Positions 21,591 through 22,522 of a DNA stretch of 22,522 nucleotides are shown here, in pieces. The DNA lies in the NCBI GenBank assembly GCA_910588865.1, contig CAJUSJ010000065.1, forward strand, positions 1 through 22,522, in the 5' to 3' direction. The translations under genes were made by a program, and so were the position numbers. This DNA is from an uncultured Lachnospiraceae bacterium (GTDB lineage Bacteria; Bacillota; Clostridia; Lachnospirales; Lachnospiraceae). How positions within the stretch are numbered: the stretch's first letter is position 1; every line of letters begins with the position of its first letter. Below the pieces are notes generated by a model. That model was not told the origin of the DNA, did no database searches, and saw only the letters and a program-made list of their open reading frames with translations.

Positions 21591-22522
21591 ATGGATAATG
21601 TGAAGATAACAAGCACCCCTTATGATGACGTGTTCCGCACATTGCTCAATGACTGCCGTTCCTTGATCATTCCAGTGATCAACGAGGTGTTTGGAGAGAA
21701 TTATACCGGGGAAGAGCGGATTATTTTTTCCCCAAATGAACATTTCCTGAACCAACAAGGAGGGAATGAGGACGAGCGGGTTACGGACTCCAGTTTTAAA
21801 GTCTTGGGGAAAGAACCGAAAAAATATCATTTGGAATGCCAAAGCGGTACGGATAACAGTATGCTGATCCGTTTTTTTGAGTACGACACCCAGATCGCTC
21901 TCGATGAGGGGGAGATCAGAGGCAATGTGCTGACCGTCACATTCCCCCATTCCGCTGTGTTGTTTCTGAGGTATAATGCCGCGACACCGGACAGACTGAG
22001 AGTCAGGATGGAGACACCGGGAGGAAATGTGGAGTATGATATTCTCGTGATGAAATCCCAGCGATACACAATAGAGGAGATCTTCGAAAAGAAGCTGCTG
22101 CTCCTGATCCCGTTTTATATCTTCGCCCACGAAAAGCGATTCGAGGAGTATGAGAAGGACGAGACAAAGCTGCAGGCATTGCGGGCGGAATATGAGGAGA
22201 TTAAAAACAAGCTGGAAGAACTTGTGAGTCAGGGGGCAATCAGCGAGTACACAAGACGCACGATCATTGAGATGTCCAACAAGGTGCTGGAGCATATAGC
22301 CGTAAAGTATAAATCTATCAGGGAAGGAGTGAGATCTGTTATGGGTGGAAAAGTGCTGGAATATGAGGCGAAGACGATAAAGAGAGAAGGAATAGAGCAG
22401 GGAATCAAACAGGGAATCGAACAGGGAATCAGGCAGGGAATCAGGCAGGGAATCGAACAAGGGATGGAGCAGGGAATCGAACAGGGAATCGAACAGGGAA
22501 TCGAACAGGGAATCGAACAGGG
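21591..22522 (+). CDS. Rpn-type PD-(D/E)XK nuclease, cut by window edge
   Basis: At least 310 residues, open at the right edge. The N-terminus TSTPYDDVFRTLLND matches the PYDxVFK start of Rpn/PDDEXK_2 recombination-promoting nucleases; the catalytic core is RVTDSSFKV (Asp) and YHLECQSG (Glu-x-Gln), followed by MLIRFFEYDTQIAL, again typical. A coiled, charged region (IEEIFEKKLLLLIPFYIFA, then KRFEEYEKDETKLQALRAEY) follows, and the C-terminus is a GIEQ tetrapeptide repeat. Family proteins are often annotated as nuclease-family transposases; no mobile partner is seen. I chose ATG 21591 since GGAG lies 10 bases upstream; ATG 21585 is too close to it. Confidence 0.88.
   Translation, partial: MDNVKITSTPYDDVFRTLLNDCRSLIIPVINEVFGENYTGEERIIFSPNEHFLNQQGGNEDERVTDSSFKVLGKEPKKYHLECQSGTDNSMLIRFFEYDTQIALDEGEIRGNVLTVTFPHSAVLFLRYNAATPDRLRVRMETPGGNVEYDILVMKSQRYTIEEIFEKKLLLLIPFYIFAHEKRFEEYEKDETKLQALRAEYEEIKNKLEELVSQGAISEYTRRTIIEMSNKVLEHIAVKYKSIREGVRSVMGGKVLEYEAKTIKREGIEQGIKQGIEQGIRQGIRQGIEQGMEQGIEQGIEQGIEQGIEQ
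22389..22522 (+). repeat. 12-bp tandem repeat encoding GIEQ
   Basis: About eleven in-frame copies of GGAATCGAACAG and close variants (GIEQ, GIKQ, GIRQ, GMEQ) run to the window edge. The last four complete copies are identical. The array probably continues outside the window and is prone to length change by slippage in multiples of four residues. Confidence 0.95.

Noticed and set aside
21405..22460. A 351-codon frame on the minus strand
   Set aside because: It is the mirror of the plus-strand Rpn nuclease, which has family motifs and a ribosome site; the SLPDSLFDSL-type start is only the complement of the GIEQ repeats.
22389..22522. CRISPR-like array
   Set aside because: The units are contiguous 12-bp coding repeats without spacers.

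Overview
The window looks like chromosome from a gut-type Clostridia, most likely a Lachnospiraceae member near Enterocloster/Clostridium clostridioforme. This is inferred from gene content and protein style: Gram-positive phage genes, consensus sigma-A promoters, GGAGG ribosome sites, a class IV D-amino-acid transaminase, a Lachnospiraceae-type GH13-like protein and a GIEQ-repeat Rpn nuclease. No rRNA, tRNA or CRISPR array is visible.

Positions 1 to about 7,090 are the right part of a decaying prophage. Pieces of the head module (minor head protein tail, two small genes, a scaffold-like N-terminus) run straight into baseplate genes (baseplate J, DUF2313), so the capsid, connector and tail-tube genes are gone. 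Two tail-end genes are broken, one by an in-frame TAG and one by a 1-nt frameshift. The lysis cassette (four-helix membrane protein, holin, cysteine-type endolysin with wall-binding repeats) and a reverse-strand HicAB toxin-antitoxin module are intact. HicAB has a near-perfect promoter carrying two copies of a 13-bp repeat. A truncated phage gene, two tandem terminators and a frameshifted tyrosine-recombinase remnant mark the right edge.

Positions 7,400 to 7,620 hold a candidate type I toxin-antitoxin locus: a small membrane-peptide frame on the minus strand faces a hairpin-rich RNA on the plus strand, and the two overlap tail to tail. The host genes that follow are manA and a ROK fructokinase (minus strand, linked to mannose/fructose entry into glycolysis and separated by two copies of an 82-bp palindromic repeat), a D-amino-acid transaminase (plus), aspartate ammonia-lyase (minus), and a compact plus-strand operon xth - uup - GH13-like protein - glf. 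In the operon xth/uup and GH13-like/glf overlap. A bidirectional terminator separates glf from a minus-strand SIMPL lipoprotein.

A strong promoter then drives a secreted protein with two alpha/beta-hydrolase units. The window ends inside an Rpn-type PD-(D/E)XK nuclease gene whose 3' end is a 12-bp tandem repeat.

The most notable items are the GH13-like protein, in which every canonical catalytic residue I can align has been replaced although the gene is full length; the tandem hydrolase whose first nucleophile position is glycine; the palindromic repeat pair; the candidate type I toxin-antitoxin; and the several independent lesions in the prophage beside preserved lysis genes.
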